Shown here piece after piece: positions 7,995 through 15,265 of a stretch of DNA of 64,000 nt (within the stretch, counting starts at the first letter, position 1; each line of letters begins with the position of its first letter). Both the position numbers and the translations under genes were made by a program. Below the pieces are notes generated by a model, which was given only the letters and a program-made list of their open reading frames with translations, made no database searches and was not told the DNA's origin. This DNA is from VXRD01 sp965242535 (GTDB lineage: Bacteria; Latescibacterota; UBA2968): NCBI GenBank assembly GCA_965242535.1, contig OZ251458.1, positions 2,232,001 to 2,296,000 on the forward strand, given 5' to 3'.

Positions 7995-9184
7995 TACTAC
8001 GCGACAAAAAATAAAGACCTGTGCAAAATCTGAAAAAGAGTTAGATTTAAGTTATCCGCAAAAACCCTCACCCCTTCTCGGAAAGCACAGGTCTATGTCG
8101 GATCAAGTTATGCAACTGTACCCCATCTTGCAAGCGCATTTTCCTTGGCACAAAGCCCGGGTGACCTTCCTCTCGGCCTTTCTCTTGGCCTTGATGAAAG
8201 TGACGACCGTCAATTTGACCAAACTGGCCAATGCGCTCAATGGCAAAGTCAAGCCAAAATCCAACTACCGCAGAATCCAACGTTTTTTCGCCGAGTTCAC
8301 GCTCCCCGAAGATTGGGCGACGAGCTTGATTCGGCATCTTTTACCGGTCAAATCGGATTTTATACTCGCCATGGATCGGACCCAGTGGTCATTGGGTAAG
8401 GTGTCGATCAATCTCCTGACCGTGGGCATCCTCTATCGAGACATGGCGTTTCCCATTTGCTTCAAGATGCTCCACAAAAAGGGCAACTCGAGCACACAAG
8501 AGCGCATAGCCCTCATGAAACGGGTCCGTCAACACATCAAGCCCTGTAAGATTCGCGCCTTGGTGGCCGACCGCGAATTTATCGGGCGAGAATGGTTTAA
8601 CTGGTTGACCGAAAACGACATGCCTTTTGTCATTCGCCTCAAAGAAAACGCGATCCTCGAAACGGGACAAAAAGCGATCCCGTTGAAAAAACGATTCGCC
8701 AACCTGACCTTGAATCAGCAAATGACCTTGCCAAAACCCGGGCGCGTCTATGGACAGGCACTCTATTTATCGGCCATCCGATGCCCCGATGACTGGGTGA
8801 TGGTCGGCAGCAACACACCGGACATTGACGCACTCTTGACCTATAAAAAACGATGGCGCATTGAAGTCCTTTTTGCCAACCTCAAACGCCGAGGCTTTGA
8901 TCTCGAACAGACCCATCTCACCGACGCCGACCGCATCGAAAAACTCATCGCCCTGTTGACCCTCGCCGTGTGTTGGGCCCATCTCATGGGCGAAGAGCGC
9001 GCCCATCACACCCCGCTCAAACTAAAAAACCATGGTGAGAAAGAGAAAAGTCTCTTTCGGTATGGACTTGATTATCTACAATATGTCCTTTTGAATATCC
9101 AAGACCACGCACGCACGTTCCAACGCTGTCTGAAAATCCTAAAAGAAGCGCGATTTTTACCCGATTCTTAGTTTTGTCGCGTAG
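7995..9184 (+). mobile_element. IS4-family insertion sequence, copy 1
   Basis: The left terminal repeat is CATACTACGCGACAAAA. The right terminus ends GTCGCGTAG and runs directly into the left end of copy 2, lacking the last four bases (TATG) of a full right end. One transposase gene fills the element. The base string GTCAACAGC lies just left (7986-7994) and again to the right of copy 2 (10394-10402), fitting a 9-bp target duplication around the pair. Confidence 0.9.
8095..9171 (+). CDS. IS4-family DDE transposase, copy 1
   Basis: 358 residues. The catalytic triad is visible: first Asp in AMDRTQWSLGK, second Asp in LVADREFIGREW, and Glu in WRIEVLFANLKRRGF, which also gives the Y-(2)-R-(3)-E-(6)-K signature of the IS4 family (YKKRWRIEVLFANLK). 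It mobilises the element by cut-and-paste chemistry on the terminal repeats. The frame is intact and nearly identical to copy 2, so it may be active. It lies opposite in direction to the interrupted metal operon. Confidence 0.95.
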   Translation: MSDQVMQLYPILQAHFPWHKARVTFLSAFLLALMKVTTVNLTKLANALNGKVKPKSNYRRIQRFFAEFTLPEDWATSLIRHLLPVKSDFILAMDRTQWSLGKVSINLLTVGILYRDMAFPICFKMLHKKGNSSTQERIALMKRVRQHIKPCKIRALVADREFIGREWFNWLTENDMPFVIRLKENAILETGQKAIPLKKRFANLTLNQQMTLPKPGRVYGQALYLSAIRCPDDWVMVGSNTPDIDALLTYKKRWRIEVLFANLKRRGFDLEQTHLTDADRIEKLIALLTLAVCWAHLMGEERAHHTPLKLKNHGEKEKSLFRYGLDYLQYVLLNIQDHARTFQRCLKILKEARFLPDS

Positions 9185-10380
9185 CATACTACGCGACAAA
9201 AAATAAAGACCTGTGCAAAATCCGAAAAAGAGTTAGATTTAAGTTATCCGCAAAAACCCTCACCCCTTCTCGGAAAGCACAGGTCTATGTCGGATCAAGT
9301 TATGCAACTATACCCCATCCTGCAAGCGCATTTTCCTTGGCACAAAGCCCGGGTGACCTTCCTCTCGGCCTTTCTCTTGGCCTTGATGAAGGTGACGACC
9401 GTCAATTTGACCAAACTGGCCAATGCGCTCAATGGCAAAGTCAAGCCAAAATCCAACTACCGCAGAATCCAACGTTTTTTCGCCGAGTTCACGTTGCCGG
9501 AAGATTGGGCAACGGGCTTGATTCTGCATCTCTTACCGGTCAAATCGGATTTTATACTCGCCATGGATCGGACCCAGTGGTCATTGGGTAAGGTGTCGAT
9601 CAATCTCCTGACCGTGGGCATCCTCTATCGAGACATGGCGTTTCCCATTTGCTTCAAGATGCTCCACAAAAAGGGCAACTCGAGCACACAAGAGCGCATA
9701 GCCCTCATGAAACGGGTCCGTCAACACATCAAGCCCTGTAAGATTCGCGCCTTGGTGGCCGACCGCGAATTTATCGGGCGAGAATGGTTTAACTGGTTGA
9801 CCGAAAACGACATGCCTTTTGTCATTCGCCTCAAAGAAAACGCGATCCTCGAAACGGGACAAAAAGCGATCCCGTTGAAAAAACGATTCGCCAACCTGAC
9901 CTTGAATCAGCAAATGACCTTGCCAAAACCCGGGCGCGTCTATGGACAGGCACTCTATTTATCGGCCATCCGATGCCCCGATGACTGGGTGATGGTCGGC
10001 AGCAACACACCGGACATTGACGCACTCTTGACCTATAAAAAACGATGGCGCATTGAAGTCCTTTTTGCCAACCTCAAACGCCGAGGCTTTGATCTCGAAC
10101 AGACCCATCTCACCGACGCCGACCGCATCGAAAAACTCATCGCCCTGTTGACCCTCGCCGTGTGTTGGGCCCATCTCATGGGCGAAGAGCGCGCCCATCA
10201 CACCCCGCTCAAACTAAAAAACCATGGTGAGAAAGAGAAAAGTCTCTTTCGGTATGGACTTGATTATCTACAATATGTCCTTTTGAATATCCAAGACCAC
10301 GCACGCACGTTCCAACGCTGTCTGAAAATCCTAAAAGAAGCGCGATTTTTACCCGATTCTTAGTTTTGTCGCGTAGTATG
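9185..10380 (+). mobile_element. IS4-family insertion sequence, copy 2 (full length, 1196 bp)
   Basis: Perfect 17-bp terminal inverted repeats, CATACTACGCGACAAAA and its complement. It abuts copy 1 head to tail. A 13-bp fragment (GTCGCGTAGTATG, 10381-10393) repeating the outer right end follows, a remnant of a further copy or of an unequal exchange. Copies 1 and 2 differ at only a few bases, so the duplication is recent. Confidence 0.93.
9287..10363 (+). CDS. IS4-family DDE transposase, copy 2
   Basis: 358 residues, identical to copy 1 except for two adjacent substitutions near residue 80 (TGLILHLL here, TSLIRHLL in copy 1). The D, D and E residues and the YREK signature are intact. The 5' untranslated part of the element (about 100 bp) is also conserved between copies, so any IS promoter is duplicated too. 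Probably functional. Confidence 0.95.
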   Translation: MSDQVMQLYPILQAHFPWHKARVTFLSAFLLALMKVTTVNLTKLANALNGKVKPKSNYRRIQRFFAEFTLPEDWATGLILHLLPVKSDFILAMDRTQWSLGKVSINLLTVGILYRDMAFPICFKMLHKKGNSSTQERIALMKRVRQHIKPCKIRALVADREFIGREWFNWLTENDMPFVIRLKENAILETGQKAIPLKKRFANLTLNQQMTLPKPGRVYGQALYLSAIRCPDDWVMVGSNTPDIDALLTYKKRWRIEVLFANLKRRGFDLEQTHLTDADRIEKLIALLTLAVCWAHLMGEERAHHTPLKLKNHGEKEKSLFRYGLDYLQYVLLNIQDHARTFQRCLKILKEARFLPDS

Positions 10381-10733
10381 GTCGCGTAGTATGGTCAACA
10401 GCAACAAAAAGTAAGCAAAAAATGCCGCTCTCATGCGCCGAGGGGCTAGGCACAGCGCAAATCGCTTTTGTAATCACACGACATGAGACAGCCTGCAAAG
10501 TGGGTTGCCAAAGAGAAGGGCGTTGCGAAATGGACTTGCGCGCTGTGCCCGATGGCTTTGTTTGATGGGCTTTTGGATCGCACGGGTTGCGATGGTTTCT
10601 CTGAAGGACGGTGGAACGGCAAAGCGATCCCGATAATGAATGAGTTGGTACAGATGGCACGGGGGCCTGTCCCTACGATTGATGGGACAGGGCGGAGGTT
10701 GACCACCGACTACAGCTTTGGGGTTCGGGTTGA

Positions 10734-10759
10734 GGACAAGCACGGGGGCCTGTCCCTAC
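10734..10759. repeat. REP-like palindrome
   Basis: GGACAAGC and GCCTGTCC stems around ACGGGG; one base off the consensus stem. Preceded by the GACCACCGAC...GCTTTGGGGTT block also found before the copy at 19615. Confidence 0.75.
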
Positions 10760-10810
10760 ATGGTGTTGCTTTTTCGCACTGTGGTGGATGTTCATGTATG
10801 TTCGGATTGA

Positions 10811-10836
10811 GGACAGGCACGGGGGCCTGTCCCTAC
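10811..10836. repeat. REP-like palindrome
   Basis: Perfect 8-bp stems GGACAGGC and GCCTGTCC around ACGGGG, followed by CCTAC as in other copies. Confidence 0.8.
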
Positions 10837-10871
10837 TATGAACGGCGTATCGCCCATTGTACCCCGCTCGT

Positions 10872-10955
10872 ACCTTTTGCGCCTTTTGTGGCTCTCGTAC
10901 CTTTTGTGGCTTTTGTGGCTTTTGTGGCTTTTGTGGCTCTCATGCCTTTTGTGCC
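10872..10955. repeat. Short tandem 9-mer repeat (CTTTTGTGG)
   Basis: Seven to eight degenerate units of CTTTTGTGG/CTCTCGTAC type in a row; four consecutive units are exact. Located 40 bp beyond the 3' end of troA. Confidence 0.75.
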
Positions 10956-10997
10956 TCTCCCCTCTCCCCTCTTCCCTCTCCCGTCTCCCGTCTCCCC

Positions 10998-11912
10998 TTA
11001 CTTTAAAGCCTCTACAATCGCATTCACATTTGACCGCACCATACCGACATAGGTATCCGCGCCGCTTCCCGAGGCCCCCATCGCGTCTGAATACAGGGTA
11101 CCGCCCACGGCGACATCCCATCCTCGCGCTTTGCATCCCTCGCGCACGGCATCGATCGACCGCTCGGGCACGCTACTTTCCACAAAAATGGCTTTCACGC
11201 GCCGTTGCACGATAAAATTGACCAAGCGCGATACGTCATGGACGCCGTATTCGGCCACGGTCGAAATGCCCTGGAGCCCGCGCACCTCAATGCCGTAAGC
11301 GCGCCCCAAATACCCAAACGCATCGTGTGCGGTGATCAGCACGCGCCGATCTTTGGGGACGCGCTCGATCCGCGCTTTTGCCCAAGCGTGTAGATCGCGC
11401 AATTGGTTGCGGTACGCCTCGGCATTGGCGCGAAAGGTGGCGGCGCCTTCGGCGTCGAGTTCGCTCAGAGTCTCGACGACCACATCCAGCGTTTCCGCCC
11501 ACAGGGCGACGTCAAACCAGATATGCGGATCGTACTCGCCTTGCCCAGCCGTCGGTTTCCGCAACCGGTCTTTGGGAATGTCCCGCGAGATGGCGACCAC
11601 GGTCTTGTCGCGCGCCATTTTTTCAAAAATACCCTCCAACTTGCCTTCCAAAAACAGGCCGTTGTAAAAGATCGCATCTGCGCGAGACAGGCGTTGCAAA
11701 TCGCCCTGCGTGGCTTTGTAATAATGCGGGTCGATGCCCGGCCCCATCAGGGCGATCACCTCGGCGCGATCACCTGCGACATGGCGCGCCAAATCGCCGA
11801 TCATCCCGGTCGTACAGACCACCTGTTTTTTCTGAGTTGCAACGGATGGCGTTTCTCCGCCGCCACACGCGCAGAGCGACAAAATACCCACCGCGACGAA
11901 TAACCGGTACAT
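10998..11912 (-). CDS. troA: Metal ABC transporter substrate-binding lipoprotein (TroA/MntA/ZnuA family)
   Basis: 304 residues. Lipoprotein signal with box LCACGGG, so it is anchored to the membrane. The cluster A-I metal-binding fold has likely ligands in the DPHYYKATQGDLQRL region (His), YDPHIWFDV (His), LITAHDAFGYLGR (His) and the C-terminal GTLYSDAMG (Asp). There is no His-rich loop, which is more usual for manganese/iron binders than for zinc-specific ZnuA. It captures the metal and delivers it to TroCD. The start has GGGAGG 7 bases upstream, and an 18-bp palindrome lies 22 bases upstream of the ATG. Normally first gene of the operon; now separated from troB by the R/IS insertion. Confidence 0.93.
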   Translation of the reverse strand: MYRLFVAVGILSLCACGGGETPSVATQKKQVVCTTGMIGDLARHVAGDRAEVIALMGPGIDPHYYKATQGDLQRLSRADAIFYNGLFLEGKLEGIFEKMARDKTVVAISRDIPKDRLRKPTAGQGEYDPHIWFDVALWAETLDVVVETLSELDAEGAATFRANAEAYRNQLRDLHAWAKARIERVPKDRRVLITAHDAFGYLGRAYGIEVRGLQGISTVAEYGVHDVSRLVNFIVQRRVKAIFVESSVPERSIDAVREGCKARGWDVAVGGTLYSDAMGASGSGADTYVGMVRSNVNAIVEALK

Positions 11913-11933
11913 GACATCCTCCCAAAAAACAAA

Positions 11934-11951
11934 ATTTAGCCATGGCTAAAT
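11934..11951. promoter_or_regulatory. Perfect 18-bp palindrome: probable DtxR/TroR-type operator of troA
   Basis: ATTTAGCCATGGCTAAAT is a perfect inverted repeat. Known DtxR, IdeR, MntR and TroR operators are AT-flanked palindromes built on TTTAGGnnnnCCTAAA-like halves, which this resembles. On the minus strand an AT-rich TATATATTTA segment directly precedes it and could be the -10 box, so a bound repressor would block transcription. Function is inferred from position and form. Confidence 0.68.
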
Positions 11952-12297
11952 ATATAAAATCCCAAAGCCAAAGCAAAACAAAAACCCCCGATCCCAATGG
12001 ATTGAGGGTTGCGCGATAATGGCTGTTTTTTGCCTCTTGACGACCATAAACAACACGTTTATACAACTCGACGCTGCGACGCGACGAAGATGCCATCTAA
12101 AAACTCGGGCCGCCATTGAGAGCGTCGCAAAAGCATTCGCTTTTCGCAGATTAAAACCCAAGAATAAGGGCCTTTATTCCCCCTTGTATCTTCGGACAGG
12201 CACGGGGGCCTGTCCCTACGATTGCGATTGCTTCTCCCGTCTTTCCTGCTAGGAAGGGGGGCCAGGGGGTTAGGTCCCAATAATTTTAGATGGCTTC
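11952..12297. other. Intergenic region upstream of troA, no gene seen
   Basis: Contains an AT-rich promoter-like stretch next to the palindrome, a near-palindromic AATAAGGGCCTTTATT, and one REP-like palindrome (12194-12220). The REP could serve as the 3' end structure of prfA transcripts. No coding frame with a ribosome site was found. Confidence 0.6.
12194..12220. repeat. REP-like palindrome
   Basis: Stems GGACAGGC and GCCTGTCC around ACGGGG, followed by CCTACG. Preceded by TTGTATCTTC, a context also seen at the copy near 21873. Confidence 0.82.
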
Positions 12298-13377
12298 TTA
12301 GACCGATCTCTTGAGCTTTTCCGTTTGATCGGACAGGCGGAGGGCGTCGATGAGTTCGGCGATATCCCCGTCGAGGATATCTTCGAGCCTGTGCAGGGTG
12401 AGTTTGATGCGGTGGTCGGTCACGCGCCCTTGGGGGAAATTGTACGTGCGAATTTTCGCGCTGCGGTCCCCACTGCCGATCTGCGAGCGGCGGTCCGCCG
12501 CGGTTTTGGCGCGTTGTTCGCAAATGGCCTGATCGAGCAGGCGCGAGCGCAAGACCTTGAGTGCCCGCGCCCGGTTTTTGTGTTGCGATTTTTCGTCCTG
12601 ACACGTCACGACAAGGCCCGATGGCAGGTGGGTGATTCGCACGGCGGAATCCGTGGTGTTGACGCTTTGGCCCCCGGGGCCTGACGAGCGGAACACGTCG
12701 ATTTTGAGATCGCCGGGATCGATGGCGATATCGACCTCTTCGGCTTCGGGCAAAACCGCGACCGTCGCGGTCGACGTGTGAATGCGCCCACTCGATTCGG
12801 TCTCGGGGACGCGCTGAACCCGGTGGACACCGCTTTCGTACTTCAGCCTGCCGTAGATGTCGGTGCCAGCGACGGAAAAGATGACCTCTTTGAACCCGCC
12901 GATGCCCGTGGGATGGGAACTGAGGATCTCGCAGCGTCCACCCGCGTTTTCCGCGTAGCGCGAATACATGCGGTGGAGGTCCGCCGCAAAAAGCGCGGCC
13001 TCATCCCCGCCCGCGCCCGCGCGTATTTCCACGATGGTGTCTTTGCCGTCGTTGGGGTCTTTGGGAATCAAGAGCCGCTTGAGCTTTGCGGACAGATCGG
13101 CTTCTCGTTGCGCGAGGTCCTCTTTTTCCATCTGCGCCATGTCGATGAGCTCGGCATCGTCCGAGGTGCCGATGATGTCATGGGCATCGGCCAAGTCTTC
13201 GCGCACTTGGGCATAGGCGCGATAGGTCGCCACGATTTCTTCGAGCTCGCGGTATTCTTTGCCGAGTTTGCGAACGCGGTTTGGATCCGTGGCCACTTCG
13301 GGCCGCGCCATTTCCTCGCCGAGTTCGCAATACCGGGTCTCGATATTTTCGAGCTGTTCAAACATGGGCTTACTCAT
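12298..13377 (-). CDS. prfA: Peptide chain release factor 1
   Basis: 359 residues, normal RF1 length. The catalytic GGQ is in SSGPGGQSVNTTDSA. The codon-reading tripeptide appears as PET within RVPETESSGRIHTST, where RF1 usually has PAT; the following SGRIHTS is the RF1 context, so it should read UAA and UAG. The AGAGGDEAALFAADL block is canonical. The start overlaps the rpmE stop by 8 bp. The methyltransferase gene prmC, often next in line, is absent. Confidence 0.97.
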   Translation of the reverse strand: MSKPMFEQLENIETRYCELGEEMARPEVATDPNRVRKLGKEYRELEEIVATYRAYAQVREDLADAHDIIGTSDDAELIDMAQMEKEDLAQREADLSAKLKRLLIPKDPNDGKDTIVEIRAGAGGDEAALFAADLHRMYSRYAENAGGRCEILSSHPTGIGGFKEVIFSVAGTDIYGRLKYESGVHRVQRVPETESSGRIHTSTATVAVLPEAEEVDIAIDPGDLKIDVFRSSGPGGQSVNTTDSAVRITHLPSGLVVTCQDEKSQHKNRARALKVLRSRLLDQAICEQRAKTAADRRSQIGSGDRSAKIRTYNFPQGRVTDHRIKLTLHRLEDILDGDIAELIDALRLSDQTEKLKRSV

Positions 13378-13636
13378 CTTCCGAGTCCGTCATCCCGTAC
13401 CGACGGCGATAGCGCTCGACCATACCCGCGGTATCGACCAGCATCATCTTGCCCGTGAAAAACGGATGCGTGGCCGAACTGATCTCGACTTTGATCAGCG
13501 GATAGGTGTTGCCATCTTCCCATTGGATGGTTTCTTCAGACGTGCGCGTGGAGCGCGTTTTGACCCGAAAGGGGGGATTCGCGCTGGCGTCTTCGAAGAT
13601 CACGTCTCGGTATTCCGGATGGATTCCAGCTTTCAT
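13370..13636 (-). CDS. rpmE: 50S ribosomal protein L31, type B (zinc-free form)
   Basis: 88 residues starting MKAGIHPEYRDVIFEDA and containing FRVKTRSTRTSEE, then HPFFTGKMMLVDTAGMVERYRRRYG. It has no cysteine at all, so it is the C-minus (type B, YkgM/RpmE2-like) form, which does not bind zinc. In many bacteria this form replaces the zinc-binding L31 under zinc limitation; whether a second L31 exists elsewhere is unknown. It is translationally coupled to prfA by an 8-bp overlap. Confidence 0.95.
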   Translation of the reverse strand: MKAGIHPEYRDVIFEDASANPPFRVKTRSTRTSEETIQWEDGNTYPLIKVEISSATHPFFTGKMMLVDTAGMVERYRRRYGMTDSEDE

Positions 13637-13718
13637 CGTTTCGTCCTCGTCAAAAGTGAAAGTGAATGGCGGCGCGAGAATATATCAAAATGCCGCGCGA
13701 GAAGCAAGCCGCCGCGCC

Positions 13719-14996
13719 TCAAAGCACGGGCTCGCTCATCGCGTTGAGGAAGTCCGCGTTGGTCTCGTTTTCCTTGGCGCGTTCCGTGAAAAATTCCATC
13801 GCCTCCAAGAGTTGCATCCGGTTGAGCAACTTCCGCAAGACCCAAATCCGGTTGAGTTCCTTGTCGCTCAACAAGAGTTCTTCTTTGCGCGTGCTGGACA
13901 TGGATACGTCAATGGCCGGAAAAACGCGGCGGTTGGAGAGCCTGCGGTCGAGCTTGAGTTCCATGTTGCCCGTGCCCTTAAACTCTTCGAAAATCACGTC
14001 GTCCATGCGGCTTCCGGTCTCCACGAGGGCGGTCGCCAAAATGGTCAGGCTACCCCCATCCTCGATATTGCGCGCCGCCCCGAAAAATCGCTTCGGCCAT
14101 TGCATCGCCGTCGAATCCAAGCCGCCGGAGAGAATGCGCCCGCTGTGCGGGGCAACCGTGTTGTACGCCCGCGCCAGCCGGGTGATGCTGTCGAGCAAAA
14201 TGACCACATCCTGTTGATGCTCGACCAACCGCTTGGCTTTTTCGATCACCATATCGGCGACTTGCACGTGCCGCGTGGGGGGTTCGTCAAACGTGGAACT
14301 CACGACCTCGCCCTCGACAGACCGGGTCATGTCCGTGACTTCTTCTGGACGCTCGTCGATCAAGAGCACGATGAGCGCGATCTCCGGGTGATTCGTCGTC
14401 ATGGCATTGGCGATTTTTTGCAAGAGCATGGTCTTGCCCGTGAACGGGGGCGCGACGATCAGGCCGCGTTGGCCCTTGCCGATGGGCGTGAGGAGGTTCA
14501 TGATCCGCGTGGAAAGGTCTTGCGGGTCGTACTCGAGATCGATGCGTTCTTGGGGATGGAGCGGCGTGAGATTGTCGAACAGAATTTTTCGATTCGCGGC
14601 TTCCGGGTCTTCAAAATTGATGGCCTCAACGCGGATGAGCGCGAAGTATTTTTCGTCGCCGCGCGGCCGGCGAATATACCCCGAGATGGTGTCTCCGGTT
14701 CGCAGGTTGAAGCGTTTGATCTGCGAGTGCCCCACGTAGATGTCGTCCGGGCCGGGCAAATAATTGTACTTCGGCGACCTGAGAAACCCAAATCCATCTT
14801 CGAGAATCTCGAGCACGCCTTGGGCAAAAATCTGCCCGCTTTTTGCGGTTTGGCCCTGGAGAATGGAGAAGATGAGTTCCTGTTTCCGCAGGTTGCTCGA
14901 TCCGGGAATGCGGAGGGTTTGCGCGTGTTTGTCGAGTTCGGGAATGCTGAGGGCCTGCAACTCGAACATGTTGAGTTTTTCTTCGGTCACTGCCAT
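13719..14996 (-). CDS. rho: Transcription termination factor Rho
   Basis: 425 residues. N-terminal helical domain (about 1-50), cold-shock-like RNA-binding domain (ILEDGFGFLRSPKYNYLPGPDDIYVG) and RecA-like ATPase. The P-loop is APPFTGKTML; most Rho proteins have APPKAGKT, so Phe replaces the usual Lys here. Walker B is VVILLDSITRLARAYN and the Q-loop is in the LSGGLDSTAMQWPKRFF segment. The hexamer tracks RNA and releases RNA polymerase. The gene follows rpmE upstream by about 80 bp. Confidence 0.97.
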   Translation of the reverse strand: MAVTEEKLNMFELQALSIPELDKHAQTLRIPGSSNLRKQELIFSILQGQTAKSGQIFAQGVLEILEDGFGFLRSPKYNYLPGPDDIYVGHSQIKRFNLRTGDTISGYIRRPRGDEKYFALIRVEAINFEDPEAANRKILFDNLTPLHPQERIDLEYDPQDLSTRIMNLLTPIGKGQRGLIVAPPFTGKTMLLQKIANAMTTNHPEIALIVLLIDERPEEVTDMTRSVEGEVVSSTFDEPPTRHVQVADMVIEKAKRLVEHQQDVVILLDSITRLARAYNTVAPHSGRILSGGLDSTAMQWPKRFFGAARNIEDGGSLTILATALVETGSRMDDVIFEEFKGTGNMELKLDRRLSNRRVFPAIDVSMSSTRKEELLLSDKELNRIWVLRKLLNRMQLLEAMEFFTERAKENETNADFLNAMSEPVL

Positions 14997-15265
14997 GGAA
15001 ATTTCCTAATGGGATGGGCGAGGGAGGGGAAGCACAGCATGCGAAAAAGCACCCCGCGGGATGGGGCGTGGAGGCGAATCGCAGTGCAATGGATCGTGGA
15101 GAGGTTGCGAAGATTTGAAACGCGAGGAGGTAGAATGCGGAGCAGTCGCTGCGAGGAAATGCGTGTTTGAAGTTGGGCTAACCTAAGATAAACCCTGGGG
15201 ATTGTCAATGAAAAATGCAGAAAAGATCGGCCCCGCGGGATGTTGCGCTTTGTTTTGCCGACTGT

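Larger units (their letters stand above)
7840..10655. mobile_element. Element R copy 1 (MITE-like) split by a tandem IS4-family pair
   Basis: The ends are imperfect inverted repeats (ATTTGTACCAACT at the left; AGTTGGTACAGAT at the right). The left part (7840-7994) and right part (10394-10655) together match the uninterrupted copy at 50218-50607, including the CATCGTGGGTTGCC and GCCGCTCTCATGCGCCGAGG blocks. No gene is seen in R itself. It is flanked by both halves of one REP palindrome with an 11-12 bp duplication, so R inserted into a REP and the IS pair later inserted into R. Confidence 0.8.
10656..10997. other. Repeat-filled intergenic region, no gene seen
   Basis: It holds the right half of the REP palindrome (10656-10677), two further REP-like copies, a 9-mer tract and a pyrimidine-rich heptamer stretch (CTCCCSTCTCCC type, about 10957-10997) that runs up to the troA stop codon. 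Short open frames here are translations of repeats. Confidence 0.7.

Noticed and set aside
13506..15170. Plus-strand frame of 554 codons opposite rho
   Set aside because: Shadow of rho; no motifs and no ribosome site.
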